This document shows, in pieces, positions 44,067 to 52,375 of a stretch of 64,000 bases of DNA. The position numbers were made by a program, and so were the translations under genes. Positions within the stretch are counted from its first letter, which is position 1, and the number at the start of each line of letters is the position of its first letter. The stretch is taken from contig NZ_JADQDC010000007.1 of NCBI RefSeq assembly GCF_015694345.1, forward strand, positions 124,001-188,000. The letters are read 5' to 3'. The DNA comes from Novosphingobium jiangmenense (GTDB lineage Bacteria > Pseudomonadota > Alphaproteobacteria > Sphingomonadales > Sphingomonadaceae). Below the pieces are notes generated by a model. The model searched no databases. It had not been told where the DNA came from and saw only the letters and a list, made by a program, of their open reading frames with translations.

Positions 44067-46424
44067 CTAGTATTGGTAGCGAAGGGTCACGCCCCATTCG
44101 CGGGGTGGGTTGAAGTTGGCCTCATGGAAGCCAATTCCGAAGTTGGAGTCGCCGCTGACGATGTAGCGCTTATCGGTCAGGTTCTTGACGAAGCCGGTGA
44201 TCGACCAACCCTTGTCTACATCATGATACCCGATCGACGCATTGATGAGGTGATAACCGGGCTGACGGAGGAAGATCGAATTCACGGAGTCGTTCTCGAC
44301 CAGGCTCGAATACGACCAGTCGACACGGCTGCGGATCTCACCCGAATTGCCAACCTTCAGGGTGTGCGCCGCATATGCGTTGATCGACCATTCCGGTGTG
44401 TTCGGAAGACGGCTGTTCAGGGTCACTTGCTGGTCAGCTGCGACAAGTGGGTTGAGCGGCAAAACTGAGCGGTACTTTGCGTCGGTGTAACCTGCCGAGA
44501 AGCCCAGCTCGAGGCTGTCCAGTGGGAGTGCTGTGGCTTCCAGTTCGAAACCCTTGATTCGGGCTGAGCCTGCATTCCTGGTTAACGGCGCTCCGGAATC
44601 GTAGACCACCAACTGAATGTTCTTGTAATCAGACCAGAATGCCGCGGCATTAAGGCGAAGGCGGCGGTTGAGGCCTTCCCACTTGGCTCCGGCTTCCCAA
44701 GTGTTCAACTTCTCCGGCGCGAAGGGCACCACGGCCGGTACAGGGACAAGGTAACGGGTATTGAACCCTCCGCTTTTGAAACCTTGCGAATAGCTGAGAT
44801 AGATCAGGGAGCGCGGCCCGAACTTGTAGTCAATCGACCCCTTGAACGCCGTGTTTTCGAATGTCTGACGTGAAGTGCCGGCCGGGAAGAAAGGCGTGAA
44901 CGTTCCGACTGGTCCGAACACAGCCGCAGGGCCATTGAGAATCGCGCCGCCGTTGAGCGGAACTCGATACGCTTTCTTGTCCTTGGTATACCGAACGCCG
45001 CCAGTCACAGAGAGGGCATCGGTCAAAGCATATGTGCCTTGAGCATAAGCGGCGTAGCTCTTGTTGTTGACGTATGCGTAGTTATTCACCGTTCCGAAAA
45101 GAACCGGCAAATCTACGGTCAGAATATCGTGGCCGTTTTCATCGAAGTAGTACAGGCCACTTGCGAACTTTAACTTGTCGTTCAATGCCGATCCGGTGAG
45201 TTGGAGCTCCTGGCTGAACTGATTCTGCCCATAGTCAGAGTTTCGAGTGTGCGCGACAGCGAAGGGCGACCCATCAGCGTCACGCGAGAAGCGACCAGAC
45301 GTCTCGCGATATGCGGTAATAGATTTGAGCTCGCCAAACCCAACATCAAGCGCCAGCGTCAGCGAGCCGCCCCAGATCTTTAGTGCGGTACCGTTCGGTC
45401 CCGTCGCGAAGGTCGTATCGAGATTAGGTGTGATGTAGCGAGCATCGTATGTATTGGGCGTGAGGTTTTGCAGGAAGGTCAATGTCGGCGCACCGGGAGG
45501 CACGGTCGTGGTTGACGTGATGACACCACCGGTCGCCACGTTGTAGCGATAGTCGGTCCGGGTCGATGAACCTGGCGCGAGGATGGAGATCCCGACAAGC
45601 TTACTGGCCGCGTTCTGCTCGTGCACCTCACCGTAATCGCCAGACAGGGTAGCCGTCAGATTCGAACCAAGCTTCGCTTCGATGGTGCCCCGAAGCGAAA
45701 ACCGTTGCGTGTTGCCGAGAAGGCGGGAGTCGGCCAACCCCCTTACATATCCATCCTGATGCCTGAAGGATCCGACCCACTTGGACTTGACGGTGTCAGA
45801 AAGCGGCAAGTCGACGGTCAACATGCCATTGTACATGTTGCGACTGCCGGCTGTTGCCTCAGCTCTCACGCCAAACTTGTCTGCTGGACGCCTGCTGATC
45901 AAGCTGATCGCACCGCCGATCGTGTTGCGGCCAAAAAGCGTGCCCTGTGGGCCGCGGAGCACCTCGACGCGCTCAAGGTCAAGCACATCGAGTACGCCGC
46001 CCACCGAACGAGCCATGTAGACCCCATCGACGTAGGTGCCCACCCCCGGATCGGTGGTCAGCTGAAAATCGGTTTGCCCGACGCCACGAATGAAAACGAT
46101 CGCGCCCGATGACACCCCGGAAACGGGGGCCGTCGTATCGAAGACGAGGTTGGGCGTGATGGATTGAAGGTTCGAAATGTTCGACGCACCCCGTGCCGAG
46201 AGATTATCTCCGGATACAGCAGTGATCGCGATCGGGGTGTTCTGCAGACCTTCGGCACGCTTTTGCGCCGTAACGACGATCTCCGCGAGGCCAGTTTCGC
46301 CCTGAGCCTCGGAAGACTGGGCTTCCTGAGCTGAAGCTTGGCAAGGTGCCAGCACAAGAGCGCTCAAGGCACCCCCGACAATCAGGCTGCGACGTAGATC
46401 TTCCCCAAATTTCGTAGTCTTCAT
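44067..46424 (-). CDS. TonB-dependent outer-membrane receptor
   Basis: 785 aa. A signal peptide (hydrophobic core SLIVGGALSALVLAP, cut after ASA), a TonB-box/plug start GLAEIVVTAQKRAEG, a plug with VLRGPQGTLFGRN and ISRRPADKFG, and a C-terminal barrel ending in aromatic WGVTLRYQY. Sphingomonads use such receptors for uptake of aromatic compounds and other substrates. First gene of the minus-strand cluster and probably the importer of the pathway substrate. Confidence 0.9.
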   Translation of the reverse strand: MKTTKFGEDLRRSLIVGGALSALVLAPCQASAQEAQSSEAQGETGLAEIVVTAQKRAEGLQNTPIAITAVSGDNLSARGASNISNLQSITPNLVFDTTAPVSGVSSGAIVFIRGVGQTDFQLTTDPGVGTYVDGVYMARSVGGVLDVLDLERVEVLRGPQGTLFGRNTIGGAISLISRRPADKFGVRAEATAGSRNMYNGMLTVDLPLSDTVKSKWVGSFRHQDGYVRGLADSRLLGNTQRFSLRGTIEAKLGSNLTATLSGDYGEVHEQNAASKLVGISILAPGSSTRTDYRYNVATGGVITSTTTVPPGAPTLTFLQNLTPNTYDARYITPNLDTTFATGPNGTALKIWGGSLTLALDVGFGELKSITAYRETSGRFSRDADGSPFAVAHTRNSDYGQNQFSQELQLTGSALNDKLKFASGLYYFDENGHDILTVDLPVLFGTVNNYAYVNNKSYAAYAQGTYALTDALSVTGGVRYTKDKKAYRVPLNGGAILNGPAAVFGPVGTFTPFFPAGTSRQTFENTAFKGSIDYKFGPRSLIYLSYSQGFKSGGFNTRYLVPVPAVVPFAPEKLNTWEAGAKWEGLNRRLRLNAAAFWSDYKNIQLVVYDSGAPLTRNAGSARIKGFELEATALPLDSLELGFSAGYTDAKYRSVLPLNPLVAADQQVTLNSRLPNTPEWSINAYAAHTLKVGNSGEIRSRVDWSYSSLVENDSVNSIFLRQPGYHLINASIGYHDVDKGWSITGFVKNLTDKRYIVSGDSNFGIGFHEANFNPPREWGVTLRYQY

Positions 46425-46526
46425 TTCTGCCTCCCATATTGCCTTGCCGGGGAGGCCAGGCGGTTGACTGCCTGAACTAGGTCAGTTGGGAAAGCAGAAT
46501 TGGTTGAGGTGGCACCTTACGTTGCC

Positions 46527-47504
46527 TTAAGCGGCATCGCCCCTTGATTTGCGCATTTCGCCGGGTGTCTTGGCAAACTTCAGCTTGAAGGCGCGGCTAA
46601 AATGCCCGGCATCCTTGAAGCCCCAATCGTATGCGATGGAGGTAACCGACCGATGCGCCAGGCGAGGATCCAAAAGGTCTAGCTTGGCGCGCTCCAAACG
46701 CCGCTGCCAAATCCATTCCGCTACACCGTGTCCCTTGGACTGAAATAGTTTGCGAAGGTAGCGTTCGGAAATGCCGTTGGCTGCAGCCACCTCTTCGCAG
46801 GTCAGGCCTGGATCGCCCAACCGATCATCGATGTAATGCAAAACTCGCCGTATCGTGAGTTCTTGAGATTCCGACACGCGATCTGCGGTGCGTCCACTAA
46901 CGTTAGCCAGAGCGTGGGCCAGCAAATCTAGTGTGCTAGCCTGAACACGATCGAGGTTCTGCGCATCCAATTCCTCCAATTGATCAGCAGTTTGCGCGAT
47001 CAACATTGATGCGAGGCGGCCAACGCCTGATCGACCACAAACACTAACAGCCGTCAAATTGTCCGCATCGAACAGCCGAGATGAAATCTGCGACCGCGGA
47101 ATTTGCATGACCAGCTGCTCGAAGTCCTCTTCGAACACGAGTTCATACGGACGAGTGACGTCGTAGAGTGCAAAATCACCCGGCTCCAGGAGTGCCAGCC
47201 GCCCATCTTGGACCAGCCTGCCTTTTCCCTTCACCTGGAGGCTGACAAGGAAATGCTCGGCGCTTGACCTGGCGATCCGACTTTTGTCCCGTCTGACAAG
47301 ATGACCGGTGGATGCCACTTGCGAGTATCGCAAATCGCCAAGAGTTCGTGATCCGATCCGGCCGTAAAATCGGTCTCTTTCTGCTGGGCGCAGCAATTCG
47401 CAACCAAGCTCGACAAACGCATCGCAAACGAGATCGCGCCAATACGGCAGGCGGTGCGAGGTCGGCACCGTGTCAGTGGTCAGCAGGGATAGGTTCCTTG
47501 CCAT
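46527..47504 (-). CDS. AraC-family regulator (AraC_binding_2 type, FeaR-like)
   Basis: 325 aa. N-terminal cupin-like ligand-binding domain (FLVSLQVKGKGRLVQDGR, LEPGDFALYDVTRPYEL) and a C-terminal double helix-turn-helix with CEEVAAANGISERYLRKLF and SIAYDWGFKDAGHFSRAF. Located between the receptor and the nitrilase operon and divergent from the latter, so it is the best candidate to switch on both. A dyad lies just upstream of its start. Confidence 0.87.
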   Translation of the reverse strand: MARNLSLLTTDTVPTSHRLPYWRDLVCDAFVELGCELLRPAERDRFYGRIGSRTLGDLRYSQVASTGHLVRRDKSRIARSSAEHFLVSLQVKGKGRLVQDGRLALLEPGDFALYDVTRPYELVFEEDFEQLVMQIPRSQISSRLFDADNLTAVSVCGRSGVGRLASMLIAQTADQLEELDAQNLDRVQASTLDLLAHALANVSGRTADRVSESQELTIRRVLHYIDDRLGDPGLTCEEVAAANGISERYLRKLFQSKGHGVAEWIWQRRLERAKLDLLDPRLAHRSVTSIAYDWGFKDAGHFSRAFKLKFAKTPGEMRKSRGDAA

Positions 47505-47507
47505 ATG

Positions 47508-47530
47508 GCCGTTATCGCGCCGCTAACGGC
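47508..47530. promoter_or_regulatory. Inverted repeat upstream of the AraC-type gene
   Basis: GCCGTTA (47,508-47,514) and TAACGGC (47,524-47,530) form a perfect 7-bp dyad with a 9-nt spacer, 3 nt from the regulator start in the 148-nt divergent region (47,505-47,652) shared with the nitrilase gene. Candidate autoregulatory or divergent operator. Confidence 0.4.
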
Positions 47531-47652
47531 AAATGTCACGGGCTCACAACAACGGGGCCGGTAGAGGCAAGAAGTTGGCCCCCTTCGGACAACGGTGCCG
47601 ACTTCAATTGGGTAACAGGCAAGGTCAACATCCCCTTGGGAGAAGCGGAACA

Positions 47653-48657
47653 ATGACCTACGCCCCATTCAAGGCTGCCTGTGTGCAGGCCGCCCCAGCC
47701 TACTTTGATCTCGATGGGGGCGTGAAGAAAACGATCGCTCTGATTAACGAAGCTGCCGATGCAGGCGCAAAGCTCATTGCCTTCCCTGAATGCTGGATCC
47801 CGGGCTATCCATGGTGGGCTTGGCTCGATGCACCGGCTGTGGGCATGCAATATGTTCAGCGCCACTTTGCCAACTGCATGACTGCAGACGGCAACGAAGT
47901 ACAACAAATCGCGCAGGCCGCCATCGCGCGCGGAATCTATACTGTTCTGGGCTATAGCGAGCGAAAGGATGGCAGCCTTTTCATCGGTCAGATCCATATC
48001 GATCCATGGACCCGCACCATTACGCCCCGCCGCAAACTGAAGGCAACCCACACAGAGCGTACGATCTTCGGTGAAGGTGACGGTAGCGACTTCTTTGTTC
48101 GTGATACTCCGCTTGGTCGAATTGGCGCTCTATGCTGCTGGGAGCATCTCAATCCGCTGAACAAGCATGCGATGTTTGCTCAGAACGAGCAGATACATAT
48201 TGGTGCTTGGCCAGGCTTCTCTCTGTACGCTGGCAAGGCATTTGCTCTCGGGCCTGAACTCAACACAGCCGTAAGCCAAGTTTACGCCGCAGAAGGGCAG
48301 TGCTTTGTTCTAGCCGCAACGACCTTGGTTACCCAAGAGATTCAAGATCTGATTTGTGACACGGGCTTCAAGCAGGAACTCTTGCCGATAGGTGGTGGCA
48401 CTGCCCGCATATTCGGCCCTGATGGTAGTCCACTGGCCGACGCGCTTGCCGAAGATGCGGAAGGGTTGATCTACGCAGACATCGATCTCTCGATGATCAG
48501 CCTAGCCAAAGCAGCCGCGGACCCAACGGGGCATTATTCGCGTGCTGACGTTTTCTACCTAGTCGCAAACCGCACGCGGCGAAGCGCCATGGTTGAAACG
48601 CAGGCCCCTTCGGCCCCGCGCGACATTGCTATAGTAGATGAGGCTGAGCGCGATTGA
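47653..48657 (+). CDS. Nitrilase (probably arylacetonitrilase)
   Basis: 334 aa. Catalytic triad visible: E46 in AFPECW, K128 in RRKLKAT and C161 in GALCCWEHLNPL. Converts a nitrile to the carboxylic acid and ammonia. Followed after 33 nt by an aldoxime dehydratase gene, the classical aldoxime-nitrile pairing. The ATG at 47,653 follows a GGAG 12 nt upstream; the frame opens earlier but without support. Substrate class inferred from the partner gene and the arylacetate-like downstream pathway. Confidence 0.9.
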   Translation: MTYAPFKAACVQAAPAYFDLDGGVKKTIALINEAADAGAKLIAFPECWIPGYPWWAWLDAPAVGMQYVQRHFANCMTADGNEVQQIAQAAIARGIYTVLGYSERKDGSLFIGQIHIDPWTRTITPRRKLKATHTERTIFGEGDGSDFFVRDTPLGRIGALCCWEHLNPLNKHAMFAQNEQIHIGAWPGFSLYAGKAFALGPELNTAVSQVYAAEGQCFVLAATTLVTQEIQDLICDTGFKQELLPIGGGTARIFGPDGSPLADALAEDAEGLIYADIDLSMISLAKAAADPTGHYSRADVFYLVANRTRRSAMVETQAPSAPRDIAIVDEAERD

Positions 48658-48690
48658 TGACCAGAGTATAGTCGGATCGGAGATTTGCCC

Positions 48691-49710
48691 ATGCCCAAAA
48701 AGCAGCTTCCTGATGGTTGGGAACCACCGGTCCCGGCCTGGCAAACCGAGTATCCTGAAAGTGTCCGTGAAATCGTATTTGCTTACTTCGGCGCGCAGCG
48801 CCCTGAGGGTGCTAAACCGGGTGAATTCGTCTCTCAGCTTCGAGCATCAATACTGGGAAATCATGAGCCATCTTTTGTAACGCGTGCAACCTATGTCGAT
48901 GCGACGAACTTTAGGAATGATGTGTTCATCGCCTACTGGCCGTCGCTAGAGGCGTACGAAGCTTGGTGGCGCACTTCCGAGTTTTCATCGTGGTGGTCGG
49001 CCGATAACCGCGTTTCTGAGGGCGAGGGCCTTTGGCGCGAAATTTACTCAGTCCGACCGCAGCGATTTGAAACGCTGTTTTCTAGCCGCAATCCGACCGG
49101 CGCGGCCGCACTGGGTTGTCCATTCGGAGAACCTGTGCGAGAGCACAATTACTGGGGCGGGATGCGAGATCGGATAGCCGACACGACACTTGCCAACGAC
49201 AGCTTCGAACCATCTGGCGAACATACATCGGCAAGCTTAAGCGTTGAGGAATCTCGACGCCAAAGGATTCGCGTCGACCTTCCGGACAACATCTGCCTGA
49301 TCCGGTCAGGTCAAGATTTCAGCCAGTGTGGGGCACAGGAACGCTCGACATACGAGGATGTCGTTCGACCACATCTTACGGCAGGAATGGCCTTCCTACG
49401 CGACAATCCCATAGAGTCGGGCTGCTTATCGTGCCGCCTGATGGATGAAGTAGACCTCGATGGCCAGTTCGCAGCCAAATCGTTCGGCCTTGCTGCATTC
49501 TCATCCCTGGCCCATCTTGAGAGTTGGGCAAAAAGTCATCCAAGCCACTTGGCGATCTTCGAGAGCTTTTTTCGAATGGTCGAAATGCGGGAAGGCAAGC
49601 TCGATCTGCGCCTGTGGCACGAGGTCCTGATCTTGGATGCTCAGGGTAGCTTATGTGAGTATGTGAATTGTCACCCGAACACCGGATTTCTACGCTGGTT
49701 TCGACCGTGA
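48691..49710 (+). CDS. Phenylacetaldoxime dehydratase-type heme protein
   Basis: 339 aa. Matches the aldoxime dehydratase (Oxd) family: YWPSLEAYEAWWRTSEF, the NYWGGMRDRI segment, and the heme/catalytic histidine regions SHPSHLAIFESF and LRLWHEV near the C terminus. Dehydrates an aldoxime to a nitrile using a b-type heme in which the substrate nitrogen binds Fe(II). GGAG lies 8 nt before the ATG. With the nitrilase it forms an aldoxime to carboxylic acid module. No other gene follows before the ICE end. Confidence 0.9.
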   Translation: MPKKQLPDGWEPPVPAWQTEYPESVREIVFAYFGAQRPEGAKPGEFVSQLRASILGNHEPSFVTRATYVDATNFRNDVFIAYWPSLEAYEAWWRTSEFSSWWSADNRVSEGEGLWREIYSVRPQRFETLFSSRNPTGAAALGCPFGEPVREHNYWGGMRDRIADTTLANDSFEPSGEHTSASLSVEESRRQRIRVDLPDNICLIRSGQDFSQCGAQERSTYEDVVRPHLTAGMAFLRDNPIESGCLSCRLMDEVDLDGQFAAKSFGLAAFSSLAHLESWAKSHPSHLAIFESFFRMVEMREGKLDLRLWHEVLILDAQGSLCEYVNCHPNTGFLRWFRP

Positions 49711-50136
49711 TTGCGGATTGGCGCCGACGGCCCAGCTCTCTTAGCCAGCGCCTCTAACTCCGTTCGTCGCGCAAAGCGAAGAAGCCCAGATTGTTGCTGA
49801 GATCGCTAATAAGCCTTTGAGTGGCCAGCGTCGGCTTCTTGACTGACGCCTACGCTCCATCGTTGCATTGCTTCTCAGATGAGGCGGGCACCTTCAGTCC
49901 AGAGGGGGATTCGCTGCAATCCTCCGTCTTCGCGATTTGGTTGCTCGACAAACGTCCAATGAGCAGCAGTTCGGTCGAGCTCAGGGTGAAGTTAACACGC
50001 ATATTTTCGATTCAACGCCGAAAAGGCACGACTCGACCCGCTTACATAGCGCTTACACAAAAGCGCATAAGCGAGGCTGTAAGCAAGCGCCACACCGTCG
50101 TGCTCAGCATATAAGAATGATTTCATTTGAAAAAAC
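49711..50136. other. Right end of the ICE, no gene; short direct and inverted repeats
   Basis: 426 nt without a supported gene; short open frames (for example 49,821-50,114) have no family features. CGCTTACA occurs at 50,039-50,046 and 50,050-50,057 (period 11), and the inverse TGTAAGC at 50,078-50,084, 50-100 nt from the tRNA. Clusters of such short repeats near an attachment site can be integrase arm or excisionase binding sites. A T-rich run on the minus strand directly follows the tRNA 3' end. Confidence 0.4.
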
Positions 50137-50211
50137 TGGAGCGGGCGAAGGGATTCGAACCCTCGACCCCAACCTTGGCAAGGTTGTGCTCTACCCCTGA
50201 GCTACGCCCGC
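50137..50211 (-). tRNA. tRNA-Gly (anticodon GCC), probable ICE attachment site
   Basis: Minus strand. 7-bp acceptor stem GCGGGCG/CGCCCGC, D-arm TAGCTCAGGGGTAGAGC, anticodon loop CTTGCCAAG with anticodon GCC, T-arm with GGTTCGAATCC, discriminator T and encoded CCA. Its 3' end faces the mobile element. tRNA-Gly genes are known attachment sites for ICEclc-type elements. It is followed on the other side by housekeeping genes. Confidence 0.97.
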
Positions 50212-50408
50212 TCGTGCGTTTCTGGCCGGTGGGAAAGTGCCCCGTCCGGCTGGGGTGTGGGCGCCTCTAACGGTGACTCGGAAAGAGCGCAACACCAAAA
50301 ATGCATGTTCTGCGAAGTCTTTCGCAAAAGCCCCGATTCCCCTTGCCGAAGCGCCAAGCCTTCCCACATTGTGCGGCAAACCTGAAATCATCCGACCGGA
50401 GAAGCATC

Positions 50409-51314
50409 TTGGCCAGCATGGGGCTCAATCTCGACGAACAGAAGGCGGTAGACCGCTTCCGCAAGAACGTGGTCGAGCCGTCGATGACCAAGCTGGTGAT
50501 TCTCGATTTCTGGGCGGAATGGTGCGGTCCGTGCAAGGCGCTGACCCCGGTGCTTGAAAAGGTTGCTGCCGAATATGCCGACAAGGGCGTGGTCCTCGCC
50601 AAGGTCAACGTTGACGAGGAACAGTTCATCGCCGCGCAGTTCCAGGTGCGTTCGATCCCCACAGTCTATGCGATGTTCCAGGGCCAGCCAGTGGCCGACC
50701 TCACGCCCGCACGCACCGAATCGCAGCTCAAGCAGTACCTCGACCAGATTCTCGCCAAACTGCCGGTTCAGGGCGGAGAGCCCGAGCAGGACGTGACGCC
50801 GCTGCTGGCCATGGGCGAGGAAGTTCTGGCCGAAGGCGATGGCGAACGTGCTGCGAGCATCTTTGCCCAGATCGTCGAGATCGCGCCCGACAATGCACAG
50901 GCCCACGCTGGCCTCGTCCGCGCGCTGATTGCGGCAGGGCAGAAGGACGAGGCGCAAGCTGTCCTCGATTCGCTCGATCCCAAGCTCGCTGCCGACCCGG
51001 CCCTGGCGCAGGCGCGCTCGGCGCTGGCGTTGGCCGAGGACGCGCCGGAAGAGGGTGAACTTGCCGCCCTGCGCGCTGCGGCGGCAGAGCGCCCCGCCGA
51101 CATGGAAGCCCAGCTCGCCTTCGCCAACGGCCTCTATGCCGCAGGCCAGCGCGACGAGGCAGCAGCCAAGCTGCTCGCCATGATTGCCGCCGATCGCGAA
51201 TGGAACGAAGGCGCCGCCAAGGCCCGCCTGCTGCAGATCTTCGAGGCGACGGGCCTTGAGGACCCATGGGTTTCGGCCACCCGCCGCAAGCTCTCCACCG
51301 TGCTGTTCGGCTGA
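50409..51314 (+). CDS. Thioredoxin-like protein with TPR C-terminal region (YbbN/CnoX type)
   Basis: 301 aa from TTG at 50,409, which has GGAG 7 nt upstream; an ATG at 50,418 lacks a spaced ribosome site. N-terminal thioredoxin fold with active site WCGPC (W38-C42) and a C-terminal helical TPR-like domain rich in Ala/Glu. YbbN/CnoX proteins are chaperone-like holdases linked to GroEL/DnaK. First chromosomal gene beyond the ICE; the Lon-N-like gene follows after 5 nt. Confidence 0.85.
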   Translation: MASMGLNLDEQKAVDRFRKNVVEPSMTKLVILDFWAEWCGPCKALTPVLEKVAAEYADKGVVLAKVNVDEEQFIAAQFQVRSIPTVYAMFQGQPVADLTPARTESQLKQYLDQILAKLPVQGGEPEQDVTPLLAMGEEVLAEGDGERAASIFAQIVEIAPDNAQAHAGLVRALIAAGQKDEAQAVLDSLDPKLAADPALAQARSALALAEDAPEEGELAALRAAAAERPADMEAQLAFANGLYAAGQRDEAAAKLLAMIAADREWNEGAAKARLLQIFEATGLEDPWVSATRRKLSTVLFG

Positions 51315-51319
51315 CCCCG

Positions 51320-51949
51320 ATGGGCGCGAGCGCAACCACGACGCGCCTGTCGATCTTCCCGCTGACAGGCGCGGTCCTCTATCCCGGCCTGCAGCTGCCG
51401 CTGCATATCTTCGAGCCCCGCTATCGCGCCATGGTCAGCGATTCGCTGGCGCGCGACCGGCGTATCGCGATGATCCAGCCGCAGGCACCGGGCGAGGGTG
51501 CGCCGCTGTTCCGGATCGGCTGCGTCGGCAGGATTGCTGATGTCGAGGCTTTGGAGGACGGCCGCTTCAACCTCGTCCTCGAAGGCATCTCGCGCTTCCG
51601 CATGATTCGCGAACTCGACGTGACCACGCCGTTCCGCCAGATCGAGGCCGAGCTGATCGAGGACGACATGGCCGAGGCGCTCAGCGCGGTCGAACGCGCC
51701 TCGTTCGAACAGGAAGCTCGCCGCTTCGCCGATGCGCAGGGCTATGCGGTCGATTGGGATTCGGTCGGCCGCCTCGACGATATGTCGCTGATCAACGGCG
51801 TCTCGCAGATCGCCCCGTTCGATGCCGCGGCCAAGCAGGCCCTGCTCGAAGCCGATTCGCTCGCCGCCCGCTGCGAACTGCTGGTCCAACTCATGCAGTT
51901 CTTCGGCAAGCGCGACAGCGACGACGGCGGGCGAGTGACGCTGCAGTAA
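51320..51949 (+). CDS. Lon N-terminal substrate-binding domain protein (no protease domain)
   Basis: 209 aa. Lon N-terminal (LON/PUA-like) domain: LSIFPLTGAVLYPGLQLPLH then IFEPRYRAM, and IADVEALEDGRFNLVLEGISR. Lacks the AAA and protease domains, so it is one of the stand-alone LON proteins common in alphaproteobacteria. Immediately downstream of the thioredoxin-TPR gene in a two-gene operon. Function not established. Confidence 0.87.
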   Translation: MGASATTTRLSIFPLTGAVLYPGLQLPLHIFEPRYRAMVSDSLARDRRIAMIQPQAPGEGAPLFRIGCVGRIADVEALEDGRFNLVLEGISRFRMIRELDVTTPFRQIEAELIEDDMAEALSAVERASFEQEARRFADAQGYAVDWDSVGRLDDMSLINGVSQIAPFDAAAKQALLEADSLAARCELLVQLMQFFGKRDSDDGGRVTLQ

Positions 51950-51952
51950 ACT

Positions 51953-52330
51953 TCAGACGTCCTTAGCGAACTGTTCGATGAACCGTTCAGCAACCGAACG
52001 TCCTTTCGCTGTAAGCCGCAGCAATTTGCGCCGGTTATCAAGGTCGTCGGTCTCAGCTCGCAGCCAACCTAAGGCGATGTCGCGATATTCGCGATGGTCT
52101 TCAAGCAGAACTTTGTAGGTATTTTTAATGCTCTTTGTGAGAGCGCCTTTTGCTTCATCAAAGATTTCAGAGGGAGTCATGGGCCGCCCCATTGTGTCGG
52201 CAGTGGCAGCAATAAAGAAAAAGGCAGCTTGATTAATAGTGAGCCGGTCGTTTCCCTCTTGGGCTATCAAGATCAGAGACTTGGATGCCGCCATAAATTG
52301 GCCCGACTTCGCATAAGCTTTGTCCAACAT
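51953..52330 (-). CDS. MarR-like winged-helix protein
   Basis: 125 aa from the ATG at 52,330 (AAGGG 7 nt upstream; a TTG at 52,369 is the alternative). A winged-helix DNA-binding region with TMGRPMTPSEIFDEAKG and a wing plus C-terminal LRLTAKGRSVAERFIEQF, as in MarR-like proteins. Base composition is visibly more AT-rich than both neighbours, suggesting recent acquisition. Probably a transcriptional regulator; target unknown. Confidence 0.6.
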   Translation of the reverse strand: MLDKAYAKSGQFMAASKSLILIAQEGNDRLTINQAAFFFIAATADTMGRPMTPSEIFDEAKGALTKSIKNTYKVLLEDHREYRDIALGWLRAETDDLDNRRKLLRLTAKGRSVAERFIEQFAKDV

Positions 52331-52375
52331 AAGTAGGCCCTTTTTCGTACCTAGAACGCTTGATCTCAAGCCAAA

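Larger units (their letters stand above)
1..50211. mobile_element. Right part of a Tn4371-like integrative and conjugative element
   Basis: Seen: relaxase, TraG coupling protein, CopG-like protein and a complete P-type trb operon (trbB, C, D, E, J, K-like, L, F, G, I, DUF2274), followed by cargo and then a tRNA-Gly gene whose 3' end points into the element. Beyond the tRNA the genes are housekeeping. Known: this gene order is typical of Tn4371-family ICEs, and many ICEs integrate into tRNA 3' ends. Inferred: the right boundary is the tRNA at 50,137-50,211. The integrase, replication/partition genes and left end lie outside the window, so a plasmid integrated by another route is not excluded. 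Confidence 0.75.

Noticed and set aside
49937..50200. Open frame running into the tRNA-Gly gene
   Set aside because: Its C-terminal GEGIRTLDP is the well-known spurious translation of tRNA sequence.
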